Assembly: GCA_934476025.1 (NCBI GenBank)
Contig: CAKSNI010000071.1
Location: forward strand, 1 to 6,063
Source: an uncultured Eubacteriales bacterium
GTDB lineage: Bacteria > Bacillota > Clostridia > Oscillospirales > Acutalibacteraceae
Reading direction: 5' to 3'
DNA length: 6,063 bases
Below are positions 5,065-6,063 of this stretch, in pieces (positions within the stretch are counted from its first letter, which is position 1; the number at the start of each line of letters is the position of its first letter). The translations under genes and the position numbers were made by a program. The notes under the pieces were generated by a model. It was given only the letters and a program-made list of their open reading frames with translations. It made no database searches and was not told the origin of the DNA.

Positions 5065-5850
5065 TCAGATGGTCCGGATTACTCCGCGCGGACAGGCGAG
5101 CAAACATTCTTCACATCCGGTACATTTTTCCGGATCAATAGTCGCCAGAAAATCATTCACGGCAACGGCGCCGGTCGGACATTCCTTCAGGCATTTCCGA
5201 CAACCGATACACCCGGCACTGCACTGTTTCATGGTCGTACCGCCCTTTTCGGTATTGTGGCAGGCCACCGCAATCCGGGCGGAAGCCGGTACAATCTGAA
5301 TCAGTTCCTTCGGGCAAACCTTGGCGCACTTTCCGCACCCGGAACAACGGGACGGATCCACCCGGGCCACCCCATCATAAACCGCAATGGCGTTTTTCTC
5401 GCACACCCGGACACAGTCCCCCATGCCCTGGCACCCGGCCGAACAGGAAAGAATTCCCCCGTAAAGCGTCGCGGCCGCGGCGCAGGATTCCATTCCGTTA
5501 TAGGCATATTGTTTTTTCGCATGGTAGCAATCTCCGCTGCAGCGCACAAACGCCTTTTTTTCCTGGGCGGCAATTTCCACCCCGAGCAGTTGAGAAAGAG
5601 CCTGTGCCGTTTTGGCTCCTCCGGGAACACACAGCCCCGGATCGGCATGCTCCTTGCTGATAGCCGCCGCATATCCGTCGCAGCCGGTATATCCGCAGGC
5701 ACCGCAATTGGCCCCGGGCAGGGCCTCCCGGATGCGCGCGGTCTGTTCATCCTCCTTCACGGCAAAAAAGCGGGAAGCCAGAGCGATCAGTGTGCCGGCA
5801 ACCAGCCCGATCAGGCCGACCAATCCAATCGGAATCAGAATTTCGTTCAA
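5065..5850 (-). CDS. rnfB: Rnf complex iron-sulfur subunit RnfB
   Basis: Encodes 261 residues. RnfB is the membrane-anchored Fe-S subunit of the Rnf complex (ferredoxin:NAD+ oxidoreductase driving Na+ or H+ export) and is thought to accept electrons from ferredoxin. Seen in order: an N-terminal membrane helix (about 5-25); a four-Cys Fes domain, GANCGACGYTGCDGYA with Cys49, 52, 57 and a later Cys74; a middle region with Cys104, 108, 123; then a Cys136/140/146/150 block and ferredoxin motifs at Cys169-179, 214-224 and 243-253. Together these could hold about five or more [4Fe-4S] clusters. The start is TTG at 5850, chosen because GGGGG lies seven bases upstream and the frame gives the normal N-terminus (MNEILIPIGLVG). 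No ATG start would preserve the membrane helix. It follows rnfA by 12 bases and ends at the operon terminator. Confidence 0.95.
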   Translation of the reverse strand: MNEILIPIGLVGLIGLVAGTLIALASRFFAVKEDEQTARIREALPGANCGACGYTGCDGYAAAISKEHADPGLCVPGGAKTAQALSQLLGVEIAAQEKKAFVRCSGDCYHAKKQYAYNGMESCAAAATLYGGILSCSAGCQGMGDCVRVCEKNAIAVYDGVARVDPSRCSGCGKCAKVCPKELIQIVPASARIAVACHNTEKGGTTMKQCSAGCIGCRKCLKECPTGAVAVNDFLATIDPEKCTGCEECLLACPRGVIRTI

Positions 5851-5857
5851 AAGTATT

Positions 5858-5862
5858 CCCCC
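5858..5862 (-). promoter_or_regulatory. Ribosome binding site supporting the TTG start of rnfB
   Basis: GGGGG in the 12-base gap between the rnfA stop and the rnfB TTG codon, with seven bases of spacing (AATACTT). It supports a non-ATG start that keeps the full membrane anchor. Confidence 0.6.
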
Positions 5863-6063
5863 TTACAGCCCCAGGCCTTTAAAGCCCATAAAGGACAGCG
5901 AAACCAGTGCGGCCGCAATCAATGTAATCGGCAGCCCCTGCAGACTTTTCGGAATATCGGAGGATTCCAGACGAACCCGCACTCCCGAAAAAATAAACAT
6001 GGCAAACAGAAAGCCGAGCCCGGCTCCGAGAGCGTTGAAAAGGGATTCAACAAACCCGTAATC
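5863..6063 (-). CDS. rnfA: Rnf complex membrane subunit RnfA, C-terminal part
   Basis: Partial: the gene enters from the right edge, and the last 66 codons plus TAA (5865-5863) are present, about a third of the usual 190 or so residues. RnfA is a polytopic membrane subunit of the Rnf complex, paired with RnfE, with a role in electron transfer and ion translocation across the membrane. The visible part shows two hydrophobic segments: GAGLGFLFAMFIFSGV (about residues 13-28 of the fragment) and LPITLIAAALVSLSFMGF (about 44-61). They are separated by a short charged loop (RVRLESSDIPKSLQG), matching the end of RnfA, including the FNALGAGLGF block. The 12-base spacing to rnfB and the order A-B fit the clostridial rnfCDGEAB operon; the other subunits would lie beyond the right edge. 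Confidence 0.9.
   Translation of the reverse strand, partial: DYGFVESLFNALGAGLGFLFAMFIFSGVRVRLESSDIPKSLQGLPITLIAAALVSLSFMGFKGLGL

Noticed and set aside
1..6063. Mobile elements, CRISPR arrays, tRNAs, toxin-antitoxin or defence genes
   Set aside because: No terminal repeats, transposase or integrase motifs, regular repeat-spacer pattern or tRNA fold was seen; the strand-uniform housekeeping layout shows no sign of insertion.

Overview
The window is an ordinary-looking chromosomal stretch from a low-to-mid GC Gram-positive anaerobe, most likely of class Clostridia (an Oscillospiraceae/Ruminococcaceae-type bacterium is a guess). Four things point this way: Rnf subunits in the clostridial order rnfA-rnfB with rnfB last; the Firmicutes neighbour pair holB-ricT; a 56-residue clostridial-type 2[4Fe-4S] ferredoxin; and strong purine-rich Shine-Dalgarno sites with sigma-A-like promoters and U-tract hairpin terminators.

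Layout, left to right. Bases 1-320 hold the 3' end of a plus-strand PHP-family phosphatase resembling histidinol-phosphatase. It converges on a minus-strand block across a perfect 16-bp bidirectional terminator (394-430). All other genes are on the minus strand, so they are transcribed from right to left. In transcription order these are: the end of rnfA and all of rnfB, closed by a terminator at 5032-5053; a single-gene unit for a GH130 beta-mannoside phosphorylase with its own promoter and terminator; then trpS, holB and ricT as an operon driven by a good extended -10 promoter; and a small ferredoxin gene with its own promoter directly after ricT, ended by the 394-430 hairpin.

Functionally, the Rnf complex (reduced ferredoxin:NAD+ oxidoreductase coupled to ion pumping) and the ferredoxin belong to the same low-potential electron economy. 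trpS, holB and ricT are housekeeping genes for tRNA charging, the clamp loader and RNA processing/Fe-S regulation. trpS and holB overlap by 4 bases (ATGA), which suggests translational coupling. The GH130 enzyme is an isolated carbohydrate gene. Its promoter has a perfect -10 but no recognisable -35; instead it carries two direct repeats exactly 21 bp apart, an arrangement typical of activator binding.

I see no mobile element, CRISPR array, tRNA, rRNA or riboswitch. I found no convincing evidence of a wholly new system. The points most worth a second look are the GH130 promoter repeats, the shared design of two terminators, and the ferredoxin nested behind ricT.
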